The notes beneath the pieces were generated by a model. That model was given only the letters and a program-made list of their open reading frames with translations. It was not told where the DNA came from and searched no databases. Positions 44,751 to 53,328 of a stretch of 64,000 bases of DNA are shown here, one piece after another. The stretch's first letter is position 1; every line of letters begins with the position of its first letter. The translations under genes were made by a program, and so were the position numbers. Source of the DNA: Planctomycetaceae bacterium (GTDB taxonomy: Bacteria; Planctomycetota; Planctomycetia; Planctomycetales; Planctomycetaceae); the NCBI GenBank assembly GCA_018699955.1, contig JABISG010000147.1, positions 160,544 to 224,543 of the forward strand, in the 5' to 3' direction.

Positions 44751-47700
44751 TCAATCACCACCCAAATCGGCGATCATTGAGTCGATGGCGGCTAGTTTAT
44801 TCTTGAGGCCGTCAAGAGTTGCGCGGACGTCGGCGACGACTTCCGCCGGTGCGCGGCTGACGAAGTTCTCGTTCGCGAGTTTCTTTTCATGCCCGGCAAT
44901 GTGGCCACGAACCTTGTCGCCTTCTTCCTGCTGACGGGCGCGTTCAGCTTCCAGGTCGATGATGCCTTCGAGCGGGATGAAGCCGTCGCAGTCGGCGAGC
45001 GTGAAGCCGGCGGAAGCGGGGGGGCGTTTGATGTCGGGACCGGCAGTGATGAGCGTCGCCTTGGCGAGGTTATCGAACTGTGAGGCAACCTGCTTCAGGT
45101 CGTCGGCAATCTCGGCGGCGCAGTGGACGTGGATGTCGATCCCCGTTTTCGGGCCAATACTGTATTGGGCGCGAATGTTTCGCAGGGCAGCAACCGTTTC
45201 CTGCAAACGTCCAAAGCGGCTTTCGAGTTCCGCGTCTTGCCAGTCGATGGAAAGTTCGGGCCAAGTCGCGATCATGATGCTTTCGGCGGGAGTCCCTTCG
45301 GTAGAAACCCGTTTGTTTGAAAAAACCGGGTTTCTGTCTGGCGCGAATTCCCCCAACCGTTGCCAAAGTTCCTCACAGATAAACGGCGTAAACGGCTGCA
45401 GCAAACGCAGCAACGTATCGAGAACGCTGACCAACATCCGCTGCGCGGCAGGACGAAGCGCGTCATCGCGAAAACGCGGCTTGAGCATTTCGACGTACCA
45501 ATCGCAAAACTCGCTCCAGGTGAAGTCCCGAAGAATTCGCGTGGCGGCATCGAACTGGTAACGGCCCAATAGTTCGGTCATCTCAGCCGTGACGCGCGAC
45601 AGCCGACTGAGAATCCAGCGGTCTTCCAGTGTCAAATCGTCTTCGCCGACTTCACCGGGCGTGTATCCTTCGAGGTTCATCATCGCGAACCGCGAGGCGT
45701 TCCACAATTTGTTGCAGAAGTTACGGCCGTACTCGAACCGCTCGCTGACCGTGCGAGCGACGGCGACACCTTCATCGGGGTCAAAGTTCGCGCTGGAAAA
45801 CTGCGATTCCTTATTGCACTTGGAACATTTGACGGTCGGCTTCTTGCCATCGACCGGTTTCGCATTTTGATGTTTGACCGTCTGCGGAATGACGGTTTCA
45901 CAATGCGGGCATTCGTAGCCAATCGGCAGGCGGACGTCCTGTGTTTCACCGGCGAAGGAAGCGATGGTAAACCGGATGGCGTCGGTGCCGTACTTCTCGA
46001 TCAAATCGAGCGGATTGACGCCGTTGCCCTTCGACTTCGACATTGTCTGCCCGTAACCGTCGAGAATCTTCGGGTGAACGTGAACATGCCCAAAGGGAAT
46101 GTCGCCCATGTTGTACAGCCCGGTCAAAACCATCCGCGCGACCCACAGCGTGATGATGTCACGCGACGTGATGAGAACCGAACCGGGATAAAACGCGTCG
46201 AGAACTTCGTTCGTCTCCGGCGAGCGGGGGGCGTCAGTCTCCTGATTGAGTTCAGTTTGTTTCGCAACTTCAGTTTCGTCCAACGGCGGATTCTGGGCCT
46301 CATCCGGCCAACCCAACGTCGCATGCGGCCACAGCGCGGAACTGAACCAAGTATCGAGGACATCGGGGTCTTGCTCGAAGCCAGCGGCTTCGAGGAGTCC
46401 CACGATTGTTTCCTCGTCTTCTGAAGAATTGACGCAGACGAGAATGTCGTCGCACTCATCGCCTTCAACTTCCTCTTCGACGTCGATCGCGAGTGACCAT
46501 TTTGAATCGGTAACTTCCAGTAGTGTCCCACAGACGAAAACCGCCGCCTGATCTGACTCGACAAGCTGTGCTGCCGTTTCCAGCCACAGTCCGAGTTCTC
46601 GACCCAACGGAATCCCATCACCTTCTCGAAGTCTCCAAACCGGTATCCGGTGTCCCCACCAGAGTTGGCGGCTGATGCACCAGTCGCGTTTTTCGCCGAG
46701 CCAATCCAGATACGTCTTGGCATAACGATTGGGGAAAAACTTGACGCGGCCGTCATCGACGGCGTCCATTGCCGATTGGGCGAGCGTGTCCATTTTGACG
46801 AACCATTGGTCCGACAGGTATGGTTCGACCGGACTCTTGGAACGGTCGCTGTGTTTGATGGGGATCTTGCGGTCTTCGACGCCTTCGTAATGGCCGAGCG
46901 CGTCCATGTCGGCGATGACCAGTTTGCGAACTTCGTAGCGGTCTTTGCCGACGTACTTGTCGTTCTCGACCGCGTCGTTGACGGTGCCGTCGGGATTGAG
47001 GATGTTGATGATGCCCAGGTTGTTGCGTTGGCCACAGGCGTAGTCGTTGGGGTCGTGAGCGGGTGTGACTTTGACCGCACCGGTGCCTTTTTCCGGGTCG
47101 GCAAGCAGGGCGTCGGCGATGATCGGAATGGCGCGGCCGTTGAGCGGAACCTGGACGTTCTTGCCGATAATATCCTTGTAGCGATCATCGGACGGATGAA
47201 CGCAGACGGCGGTATCGCCCAGCATGGTTTCCGGTCGCGTGGTGGAGAAGGAAATCTTCGCGCCGGTCGGTTGGCCGTCGTCACCGAGAACGGGGTAATT
47301 GAAGGTCCAGAAGTGGCCATCGACTTCTTCTTCGTAGACTTCATCATTGGCGACGGCGGTTTGCAGGAAGGTGTCCCAGTTGACGAGCCGTTTGCCTCGG
47401 TAGATGAGGTTGTCTTTGAACAGTTTGAAAAAGGTGCGGCGGACCGCTTTGGAGCAGAGTTCGTCGAGGGTGAAGCGGGTGCGTCGCCAGTCGCAACTGG
47501 CGCCCATTTGTTTCATCTGGCTGAGAATTCGCTTCTCGTATTCGTCTTTCCATTTCCAGATGCGTTCGACGAGTTCTTCGCGGCCAACGTCGTGGCGGGT
47601 GAGGCCTTCCTCTTCGCGCATGCGGCGTTCGACAACCGCCTGCGTGGCGATGCCGGCGTGATCGGTGCCGGGCATCCACAGCGCGGAAAAGCCCTGCATT

Positions 47701-47912
47701 CGTTTCCAACGCGTGATGAGATCCTGCAGCGTGCCGTTGAGCGCGTGTCCCATGTGCAGTGCGCCCGTAACGTTGGGCAGCGGGATCATAATCGTGTGCG
47801 TCGGCTTGCCCGGCTCGGGGTCGGCATTGAAGAAACCGTGCTGTTCCCAAAAGGGATACCAGCGGGCCTGAGCGGATTGTGGGTCGTACTGCTTGGGAAG
47901 TTCGGTGGGCAT
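44751..47912 (-). CDS. valS: valyl-tRNA synthetase
   Basis: 1053 residues from the ATG complement at 47910-47912 (MPTELPKQYDPQ); a longer open frame upstream is noncoding. The enzyme charges tRNA-Val. Signature motifs are HMGH in GALHMGHALN and MSKSKG in YGQTMSKSKGNGVNP; the editing domain and C-terminal coiled-coil arm are present. A zinc-ribbon-like insertion with CPHC and CSKC follows the MSKS region. Near residue 860-870 the segment RNPVFSNKRVS is encoded exactly by a 33-bp family C palindrome. It lies downstream of cimA on the same strand, with a family A palindrome in between. Confidence 0.97.
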   Translation of the reverse strand: MPTELPKQYDPQSAQARWYPFWEQHGFFNADPEPGKPTHTIMIPLPNVTGALHMGHALNGTLQDLITRWKRMQGFSALWMPGTDHAGIATQAVVERRMREEEGLTRHDVGREELVERIWKWKDEYEKRILSQMKQMGASCDWRRTRFTLDELCSKAVRRTFFKLFKDNLIYRGKRLVNWDTFLQTAVANDEVYEEEVDGHFWTFNYPVLGDDGQPTGAKISFSTTRPETMLGDTAVCVHPSDDRYKDIIGKNVQVPLNGRAIPIIADALLADPEKGTGAVKVTPAHDPNDYACGQRNNLGIINILNPDGTVNDAVENDKYVGKDRYEVRKLVIADMDALGHYEGVEDRKIPIKHSDRSKSPVEPYLSDQWFVKMDTLAQSAMDAVDDGRVKFFPNRYAKTYLDWLGEKRDWCISRQLWWGHRIPVWRLREGDGIPLGRELGLWLETAAQLVESDQAAVFVCGTLLEVTDSKWSLAIDVEEEVEGDECDDILVCVNSSEDEETIVGLLEAAGFEQDPDVLDTWFSSALWPHATLGWPDEAQNPPLDETEVAKQTELNQETDAPRSPETNEVLDAFYPGSVLITSRDIITLWVARMVLTGLYNMGDIPFGHVHVHPKILDGYGQTMSKSKGNGVNPLDLIEKYGTDAIRFTIASFAGETQDVRLPIGYECPHCETVIPQTVKHQNAKPVDGKKPTVKCSKCNKESQFSSANFDPDEGVAVARTVSERFEYGRNFCNKLWNASRFAMMNLEGYTPGEVGEDDLTLEDRWILSRLSRVTAEMTELLGRYQFDAATRILRDFTWSEFCDWYVEMLKPRFRDDALRPAAQRMLVSVLDTLLRLLQPFTPFICEELWQRLGEFAPDRNPVFSNKRVSTEGTPAESIMIATWPELSIDWQDAELESRFGRLQETVAALRNIRAQYSIGPKTGIDIHVHCAAEIADDLKQVASQFDNLAKATLITAGPDIKRPPASAGFTLADCDGFIPLEGIIDLEAERARQQEEGDKVRGHIAGHEKKLANENFVSRAPAEVVADVRATLDGLKNKLAAIDSMIADLGGD
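45303..45335 (-). repeat. palindromic element family C inside valS (33 bp, in frame)
   Basis: Nine-base arms AGAAACCCG and CGGGTTTCT enclose a 15-nt loop. On the minus strand it is exactly 11 codons, encoding RNPVFSNKRVS. Compared with the copy at 1148-1180, 25 of 33 bases match, and the change at position 5 is compensated at position 29. Confidence 0.85.
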
Positions 47913-48001
47913 TGGGATGGGCTGTTTTCTATTGACGATTGGCGAATTTCTATTGGTGCCGCAAGGATAGCGAATGATGACGGAATGGTCTATTCGTGGC
48001 C

Positions 48002-48023
48002 CCGTGGGGACGCAGCCCCGCGG
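48002..48023 (+). repeat. palindromic element family A, copy at 48002
   Basis: Arms CCGTGGGG and CCCCGCGG surround ACGCAG, followed by CTTTGG; one pair is G-T. It follows the cimA stop by 19 bp in standard orientation. Confidence 0.75.
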
Positions 48024-48042
48024 CTTTGGATCGCGAATTGGC

Positions 48043-49632
48043 TTACGTGCCGGCGATTTCTGTGCCGTTGCCGAGTTCGCCTTCGTCTTTGTAGAGCTTG
48101 TATTCGACGCTGTCGAGCAGGGCGAGCCAGCTGGCTTCGATGATGTTTTCGCTGACGCCGACCGTACTCCAGACGTCGTGTTGGTCGGCACTTTCGATGA
48201 CAACACGGACGCGGGCGGCGGTGCCTTCTGTGGAGTTGATCACGCGGACCTTGTAATCGACCAGATGCATACGGGCCAATGACGGATGCGCCGGGGTGAG
48301 TGCCTTTCGTAAAGCGGAGTCGAGCGCGTTGACCGGGCCATCGCCTTCGGCGACGACGTGTTCGGTGTGATTGTTGACCTTGAGTTTGATGGTCGCCTCG
48401 GTGATTGGTTCGTCGCCTTCGGTCGTCTCGACATTGACGCGGTAGTGCATTCGCTCGAATCGCTGTTGGTAGGTACCAGCGACTTTCTTCACGAGCAGGT
48501 CAAATGACGCTTCGGCTGCTTCAAATTGGTAGCCTTCGGCTTCGAGTTCCTGCACGCGGGCGAGGATGTTCGCCATCAGTTCGTTGTCGTGCTGCAATTT
48601 GAACTGAGTCGTCTTGGCGACGATGTTCGAGCGGCCGGAGAGTTCGCTAACGAGAACGCGGCGTTCGTTTCCGACTGCCTCGGGGTCGATGTGTTCGTAG
48701 CTTTGGCTGATGCGATTGACCGCATGAACGTGCATGCCCCCTTTGTGGGCGAACGCGCTGTTGCCAACGTACGGTTGGCCGGGGCGGAAGTTCATGTTGG
48801 CAATTTCGTAGACGTAGCGAGAGAGTTCGGTGAGATGCTGAACGCCGTTCTCCGTCAGCAATTCGTGGCCACATTTGAGGGCGAGGTTTGCACAGACTGT
48901 GATCAGGTCGGCATTGCCGCAGCGTTCACCGATGCCGTTGATGGTGCCTTGGACGTGAACCGCGCCCTGTTCGACGGCAGCCAATGTGTTGGCGGTGGCG
49001 ACGTCGCTATCGTTGTGGCAATGGATGCCGATGGGGATGGAAAGCGTTTTCTGTGCAACCTCAATGCCGGCGACAATGTGTTCGGGGAGTCGGCCGCCGT
49101 TGGTGTCGCAGAGGACGGCGATCTGTGCGCCGGCTTCCTGTGCTGCTTGCAGAGTGGACAGGGTGTAATCGGGGTTGTCGTGCAGGCCGTCGAAAAAGTG
49201 TTCGGCGTCGTAAACAACTCGTCGCCCTTCGGCGACGAGAAACGCAACGGAATCGCGGATCATTGCCAGATTCTCTTCGAGATCGACCCGCAGCACTTCG
49301 GTGACGTGCAAGTCCCACGTCTTGCCGACAACGGTGCAGACCGGGGCGAGGGAATCTCGCAGCGCCTGCATGCCGATGTCATCTTCGGCAGCAATTCCCT
49401 TGCGGCGGGTCATGCCGAAGGCGGCGACCTTGGCGTGCTTCAGATCCATGTCGGCCACCCGCTGGAAATATTCTTCGTCCTTCTGATTCGAAAGCGGATA
49501 TCCGCCTTCGATCAGATCGAAGCCCAGTTCGTCCAGCTTGGCAGTGATGGCCAGTTTGTCCTGAAGCGAGAAGTTAACACCCTCGCCCTGGCTACCGTCG
49601 CGAAGGGTGGTGTCGTAGGTTTCGATGCGCAT
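48043..49632 (-). CDS. cimA: citramalate synthase
   Basis: 529 residues from the ATG complement at 49630-49632 (MRIETYDTTLRDG). The catalytic HMGL-like barrel has DTTLRDGSQGEGVNFS, IGIHCHNDSDVA and NGIGERCGNAD, followed by the C-terminal LeuA-type regulatory domain. The length and layout fit citramalate synthase, which joins pyruvate and acetyl-CoA for the threonine-independent route to isoleucine, rather than 2-isopropylmalate synthase. An upstream leader region carries an attenuator with an Ile-rich leader peptide, and the C-terminal domain is probably feedback-sensitive to isoleucine. Confidence 0.95.
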   Translation of the reverse strand: MRIETYDTTLRDGSQGEGVNFSLQDKLAITAKLDELGFDLIEGGYPLSNQKDEEYFQRVADMDLKHAKVAAFGMTRRKGIAAEDDIGMQALRDSLAPVCTVVGKTWDLHVTEVLRVDLEENLAMIRDSVAFLVAEGRRVVYDAEHFFDGLHDNPDYTLSTLQAAQEAGAQIAVLCDTNGGRLPEHIVAGIEVAQKTLSIPIGIHCHNDSDVATANTLAAVEQGAVHVQGTINGIGERCGNADLITVCANLALKCGHELLTENGVQHLTELSRYVYEIANMNFRPGQPYVGNSAFAHKGGMHVHAVNRISQSYEHIDPEAVGNERRVLVSELSGRSNIVAKTTQFKLQHDNELMANILARVQELEAEGYQFEAAEASFDLLVKKVAGTYQQRFERMHYRVNVETTEGDEPITEATIKLKVNNHTEHVVAEGDGPVNALDSALRKALTPAHPSLARMHLVDYKVRVINSTEGTAARVRVVIESADQHDVWSTVGVSENIIEASWLALLDSVEYKLYKDEGELGNGTEIAGT

Positions 49633-49708
49633 GGTTGTGGTCCGGGTCGTGTTTGGTTTGTTGTCTGTTTTCTCGCGTTGGCTTCTGGCTGAAAGCTGAC
49701 AGCTAAAC

Positions 49709-49742
49709 AAAAAACCCTCAGGCCGGGTGACCTGAGGGTTTT
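49709..49742 (-). terminator. intrinsic terminator hairpin in the cimA leader
   Basis: On the minus strand AAAACCCTCAGG and CCTGAGGGTTTT form a 12-bp stem around an 8-nt loop, and the T-run continues to six. It lies 76 bp upstream of the cimA start. Its first arm can instead pair with the sequence at 49769-49777. Confidence 0.92.
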
Positions 49743-49777
49743 GAATATGTTGGCAAATGTCTGCCGTACCTCAGGTC
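49709..49777 (-). promoter_or_regulatory. transcription attenuator of cimA: mutually exclusive antiterminator and terminator
   Basis: On the minus strand, segment 2 is GACCTGAGG (49769-49777), segment 3 is CCTCAGGTC (49729-49737), and segment 4 is CCTGAGGG (49715-49722 region). Segments 2 and 3 pair over 9 bp as an antiterminator; segments 3 and 4 make the terminator. The stop codon of the leader peptide (49771-49773) lies inside segment 2. A ribosome reaching the stop would cover segment 2 and allow termination. A ribosome stalled at Ile codons would leave segment 2 free and prevent it. A small CTCCC/GGGAG hairpin lies just before segment 2. Confidence 0.85.
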
Positions 49778-49872
49778 CGCTCCCTTTGGGGAGTCTCAAT
49801 AATAATAGCGATGCCCACACCGATGGCGGGGTTGGCGACTATTGGAGTTGAGACGAACGGGGCGGTGATCAT
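49771..49872 (-). CDS. cimA leader peptide, 33 residues, isoleucine-rich
   Basis: ATG at 49872 to TGA at 49771-49773. The peptide has seven Ile in 33 residues, four of them in the run GVGIAIII (codons ATC GCT ATT ATT ATT), plus three Val and no Leu. It ends ETPQRERT, and the stop is inside the antiterminator segment. A promoter-like sequence lies just upstream and a terminator just downstream. This is the standard layout of leader peptides that control amino-acid biosynthesis. Isoleucine is the end product to which citramalate leads, so the codon content fits the gene. The longer open frame running upstream of 49872 lies across the promoter and is not used. Confidence 0.88.
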   Translation of the reverse strand: MITAPFVSTPIVANPAIGVGIAIIIETPQRERT

Positions 49873-49902
49873 GAGGTTTCTCGTTTTGCGTGTGAATACG
49901 CA

Positions 49903-49931
49903 AATATACGAGCAGGGCGGGTGCGCGTCAA
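49903..49931 (-). promoter_or_regulatory. sigma-70-type promoter of the cimA leader
   Basis: On the minus strand TTGACG (49926-49931) and TATATT (49903-49908) are separated by exactly 17 bp. Each differs from consensus by one base. Transcription would start near 49896, about 25 bp before the leader ATG. Confidence 0.82.
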
Positions 49932-49963
49932 ACGGAGTTCGGAAAAAACGCGCACAGCGGTTT

Positions 49964-49983
49964 CGCCGGGACGCGGCCCGGCG
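49964..49983 (+). repeat. palindromic element family A, copy at 49964
   Basis: Arms CGCCGGG and CCCGGCG surround ACGCGG, followed by GCTTTGC. It follows the ftsK stop by 28 bp in standard orientation, 32 bp upstream of the cimA promoter. Confidence 0.8.
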
Positions 49984-50011
49984 GCTTTGCGCTTGGATCA
50001 CGCGGGGCGAA

Positions 50012-52342
50012 TCAGGCGAGGGCGGGTTGGCGTGCGGGGGACTCGACGCCGTCGCGGAAGGCGGCCCATTCTTCGGGGGAGTAGAGCACTTCGCGGGCCT
50101 GGGAGCCGTTGTAATCGCCGACGATGCCGTCTTCGGCCATGTAGTCGATGAGCCGTGCGCCGCGACCATAACCAATGCCCAATGCGCGTTGCAGCAGGGA
50201 GACACTGCCACGGCCTTCGCGGATAACGATTTCGATGGCCTGTTCGTACAGGTCGTCGCGTTTTCGCATGTCGTCGATGTCGCCGTCGGCACTGCTGCTC
50301 GATGTGCTGAGTTGGGTGAGTTCGGTGTTGTACTGTGGTTCCTGATCGGAGAAGAAATCGATGACGCCGTTGATTTCGTCGTCGCCGACGAAGGCACCTT
50401 GTGCTCGGGTGATGTTGCTGGTTCCCGGCGCGAGGTACAGCATGTCGCCGTTGCCCAGCAGGCGGTCGGCTCCATTTTCGTCGAGGACGACGCGGCTGTC
50501 GGTGCGGCTGGCAACCTGGAATGAAATGCGAGCGGGCAGGTTCGACTTGATCAGCCCGGTGATGACATCGACGGTTGGTTTCTGTGTGGCAAGCACCAGG
50601 TGAATGCCGACGGCTCGCGATTTCTGCGCGAGACGGATGATGTGACCCTCGACGTCTTTGCCGGACGTCATCATCATGTCGGCCATCTCGTCGGCGATGA
50701 TCACGATGTAGGGCATTTTTTCGGGGATCGTGTCGGCTTCATCGGAGTCGGGATCGATGTTGAGTCGCTCGAGTACTTTTTCCCGGCTGAGCTTGTTGAA
50801 ACCATCGAGATGCCGCACGCCACAACGGGCGAGCAGGTCGTAGCGCTCTTCCATCTTTTCGACGGCCCACGCGAGGACGGCTTCGGCCTTTTTCATGTCG
50901 GTGATGACCGGGTGCATGAGGTGCGGCACGCGCTTGTACGGGCTGAGTTCGACCATCTTGGGATCGATCATAATCATCTTGACCTGCTCGGGGCTGCGGG
51001 TCATCAGTATGGAGAGAATGAGTGTATTCAGGCAAACGCTTTTGCCGGTGCCGGTGCGGCCGGCGATCAGCAGGTGCGGCATGCGGGTCATATCGACGAC
51101 GAGCGGACGTCCGCTGACATCCTTGCCCATGAAGATCGGAATCCGGTTCTCTTCGGCTTCCTTCGGGCAGCTTTCGATCAGCTCGCGGAGGCGAACCATC
51201 ACCTGCTTTTCGTTGGGAACTTCGACGCCAACGGTGTTCTTTCCGGGAATCGGAGCAACGATACGAACGGAGGGGACACGCAACGCGATGGCGAGATCGT
51301 CGGCTAACGCGGTGACCTTGTTCAGTCGCAAACCCGCTTCGAGTTCGAGTTCGTACTGCGTGATGACCGGCCCGGTATCGACTTCGCAGACGTGGATGTT
51401 CAGCCCGAATTCGGCGAAGGTTTTTTCGAGTGTTTGTGCGGCGACCTGGGCGTTCTTGGCGAGCAACTCGTAAGGAAAGTCTTCGGCCTCTTCGAGCAAT
51501 TCGAGATCGGGCAGTTCGTATTCATCGGGGGATGTCTCGCGGGAACCGGCGTCGAGACGCGACATGATGCGATCGCGGAGCGAGCGGACGGTGGCCGGCG
51601 GGTTCACCTTGAACGGTTCGCGAATGTGCGGCTTCGGAGTTGGCTCATCGGCGGCAATCGATTCGATTTCCGTCTCAATTGATTCATCGACGTCATCTTC
51701 CCAACTGTCGATGTTTGCTTCGTCGCCGATCACATCGGTGGACGCGAGGTCGTCTGACAATTCGGTGGTGCTTGAGACTGGCCAGACGATTCGCCGGACG
51801 ATGCGCAGCGGAAGCTTGAGGATGCCGAGGGAGGCGCGGAACAGAAACGTTTCATCGGCGATCAAAATGCCGGCGGCGAACGTTGTTGTGGCGAGAATGA
51901 GTGTGCCGGCGATTGAGCAATGTTGTGCGAGGATGGCAACCGCTGTGGCTCCAACATATCCACCGCTGCCGACAACCGGTCCGTGACCCAGGCCGGGAGC
52001 AAGTAAGCTGAAGGCACTGCACAAGCCGGTGACCGCCAGCAGCAGGCCGAATGTGCGAACAACGGGACCGCCCACCGGCCGGCGAGTGAAGAGTTTCGCA
52101 TCCAGCGTAATCAAGCTGAGTACGAGGAAGTAAGAACCGCAACCGATGACGGTGTGCAGAAAATGCGAGAGCTGTGCGCCGATCGGGCCGCAGAGGTTGG
52201 CAACTGTTTCGCGTGCGGGGAAGGTGGCACTGCCGGGCGGATCGGCCGGATCGTAACTGGCCAGACTCAGAGCGACGAATACCGTCACCGCGAGCAGGGC
52301 GAGAGCAGTGACGTCGGTGATGAGTCGTTTGTGATCGATCAT
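50012..52342 (-). CDS. ftsK: DNA translocase FtsK/SpoIIIE
   Basis: 776 residues from the ATG complement at 52340-52342 (MIDHKRLITDVTALALLAV). About four N-terminal membrane helices, a charged linker (about 215-270), the RecA-like motor with Walker A AGRTGTGKSVCLN and Walker B YIVIIADEMADMM, and the C-terminal gamma winged-helix domain (QAIEIVIREGRGSVSLLQRALGIGYGRGARLIDYM) are all present. It pumps DNA at the closing septum during chromosome segregation. The length is shorter than E. coli FtsK because the linker is short. Confidence 0.96.
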   Translation of the reverse strand: MIDHKRLITDVTALALLAVTVFVALSLASYDPADPPGSATFPARETVANLCGPIGAQLSHFLHTVIGCGSYFLVLSLITLDAKLFTRRPVGGPVVRTFGLLLAVTGLCSAFSLLAPGLGHGPVVGSGGYVGATAVAILAQHCSIAGTLILATTTFAAGILIADETFLFRASLGILKLPLRIVRRIVWPVSSTTELSDDLASTDVIGDEANIDSWEDDVDESIETEIESIAADEPTPKPHIREPFKVNPPATVRSLRDRIMSRLDAGSRETSPDEYELPDLELLEEAEDFPYELLAKNAQVAAQTLEKTFAEFGLNIHVCEVDTGPVITQYELELEAGLRLNKVTALADDLAIALRVPSVRIVAPIPGKNTVGVEVPNEKQVMVRLRELIESCPKEAEENRIPIFMGKDVSGRPLVVDMTRMPHLLIAGRTGTGKSVCLNTLILSILMTRSPEQVKMIMIDPKMVELSPYKRVPHLMHPVITDMKKAEAVLAWAVEKMEERYDLLARCGVRHLDGFNKLSREKVLERLNIDPDSDEADTIPEKMPYIVIIADEMADMMMTSGKDVEGHIIRLAQKSRAVGIHLVLATQKPTVDVITGLIKSNLPARISFQVASRTDSRVVLDENGADRLLGNGDMLYLAPGTSNITRAQGAFVGDDEINGVIDFFSDQEPQYNTELTQLSTSSSSADGDIDDMRKRDDLYEQAIEIVIREGRGSVSLLQRALGIGYGRGARLIDYMAEDGIVGDYNGSQAREVLYSPEEWAAFRDGVESPARQPALA

Positions 52343-52628
52343 GAGTTGGGTGTCGCGTGCGCGCAAGGATTGCGTTTGACATGCCGGTTGTGCCGAATCT
52401 GCTGAAGATTCAGTCAGGGTGGCAGGTCAGTTGGGGAGTTGAATAAGTTTGGTTGGCTTGGTGTTTCGCACAGATGTGTGCGCAAGGCGGGTCATTCAGA
52501 AGCCGTCATCCTAACCCTATCACAGATTCTGCAGCGTGTCGGGAAAAAGCATCATCGGTTGTTGCTTTTTGGCAACACGGGGCCGGATGGAAGGCGTGGA
52601 GCGGTTTTGCGGGGGTGATTGCGCAACA

Positions 52629-52657
52629 CACCGGCCGGTTTACACCGGCCGCTCGCC
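52629..52657 (-). repeat. palindromic element family B, copy 3, containing the coaB stop codon
   Basis: On the minus strand it begins GGCGAGCGGCCGGTG, continues TAAACCGGCCGGTG, and forms a stem between CCGGTG and CACCGG-type arms. The last codons of coaB (GERPV) and its TAA stop are part of the element. Confidence 0.7.
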
Positions 52658-53275
52658 TGCGAGGTGCGTTTCGATCCACTGGATCAGCGCGCGGGCGACT
52701 TCCTGTTTGCTGCCGGACCATGTGGCGGCAGCGCTGCCGGTGGCATCGATCAACTCGACGCTGTTGGAATCCGAACCGATGGCCTCGGGGCTGTTCAGGA
52801 CGATGTAGTCGCAGTTCTTGGCCCGCAGCTTCTGCAGCGCATTCTCACGGGGGTTCTCGGCTTCCAGTGCAAAGCCGACAACCCAACGGCCATCTTTCCC
52901 GCCACCGATTTCCGCCAGCACGTCGTCGGTTTCGATCATCTCGATCGCGATGGGATCGCCGGTCTTGGCGATTTTGCCGACGATGCGGCTGCGCGGTTTG
53001 TAATCGCAAACCGCCGCGGCGGCAATCACGCCGTCACAATCGGGAAACAGCTTCACACAGGCGTCACGCATGTCGGCCGTCGTTTCGACCGGATGCAATT
53101 CACAACCGGTGGGGGCGGCGAGATCGACCGGCCCGCTGACAAGCACGGCTTCATGTCCACTCTCCCGAATCGCCGCAGCAATGGCGTACCCCATGCGCCC
53201 GCTACTGGCGTTCGAGATGTAGCGCACGTCGTCGAGGTATTCACGAGTGGGACCGGCGGTGATTAGGATGCGCAT
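52640..53275 (-). CDS. coaB: phosphopantothenate-cysteine ligase
   Basis: 211 residues beginning MRILITAGPTREYLDDVRYISNASSGRMGYAIA, the start of CoaB. The family segment AAAAVCDYKP and the C-terminal KNCDYIVLNSPEAIGSDSN are clear. It joins 4'-phosphopantothenate to cysteine in coenzyme A synthesis. In many bacteria CoaB and CoaC are one protein; here they are separate genes 53 bp apart. The C-terminus is encoded by a family B palindrome. Confidence 0.94.
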   Translation of the reverse strand: MRILITAGPTREYLDDVRYISNASSGRMGYAIAAAIRESGHEAVLVSGPVDLAAPTGCELHPVETTADMRDACVKLFPDCDGVIAAAAVCDYKPRSRIVGKIAKTGDPIAIEMIETDDVLAEIGGGKDGRWVVGFALEAENPRENALQKLRAKNCDYIVLNSPEAIGSDSNSVELIDATGSAAATWSGSKQEVARALIQWIETHLAGERPV

Positions 53276-53328
53276 GGGCGTGGTGTGATGGTTGAGAGAT
53301 TGATCCCGCGGGCTTTGGATGGCGTTAT

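Noticed and set aside
46650..48143. 497-codon plus-strand open frame opposite valS
   Set aside because: Antisense to the clear valS gene, with no recognisable domain.
48526..49692. 388-codon plus-strand open frame opposite cimA
   Set aside because: Antisense to cimA, no family features.
49874..50514. Minus-strand open frame running into the cimA leader peptide
   Set aside because: The upstream part lies across ftsK coding sequence and the cimA promoter; only the last 33 codons fit a leader peptide.
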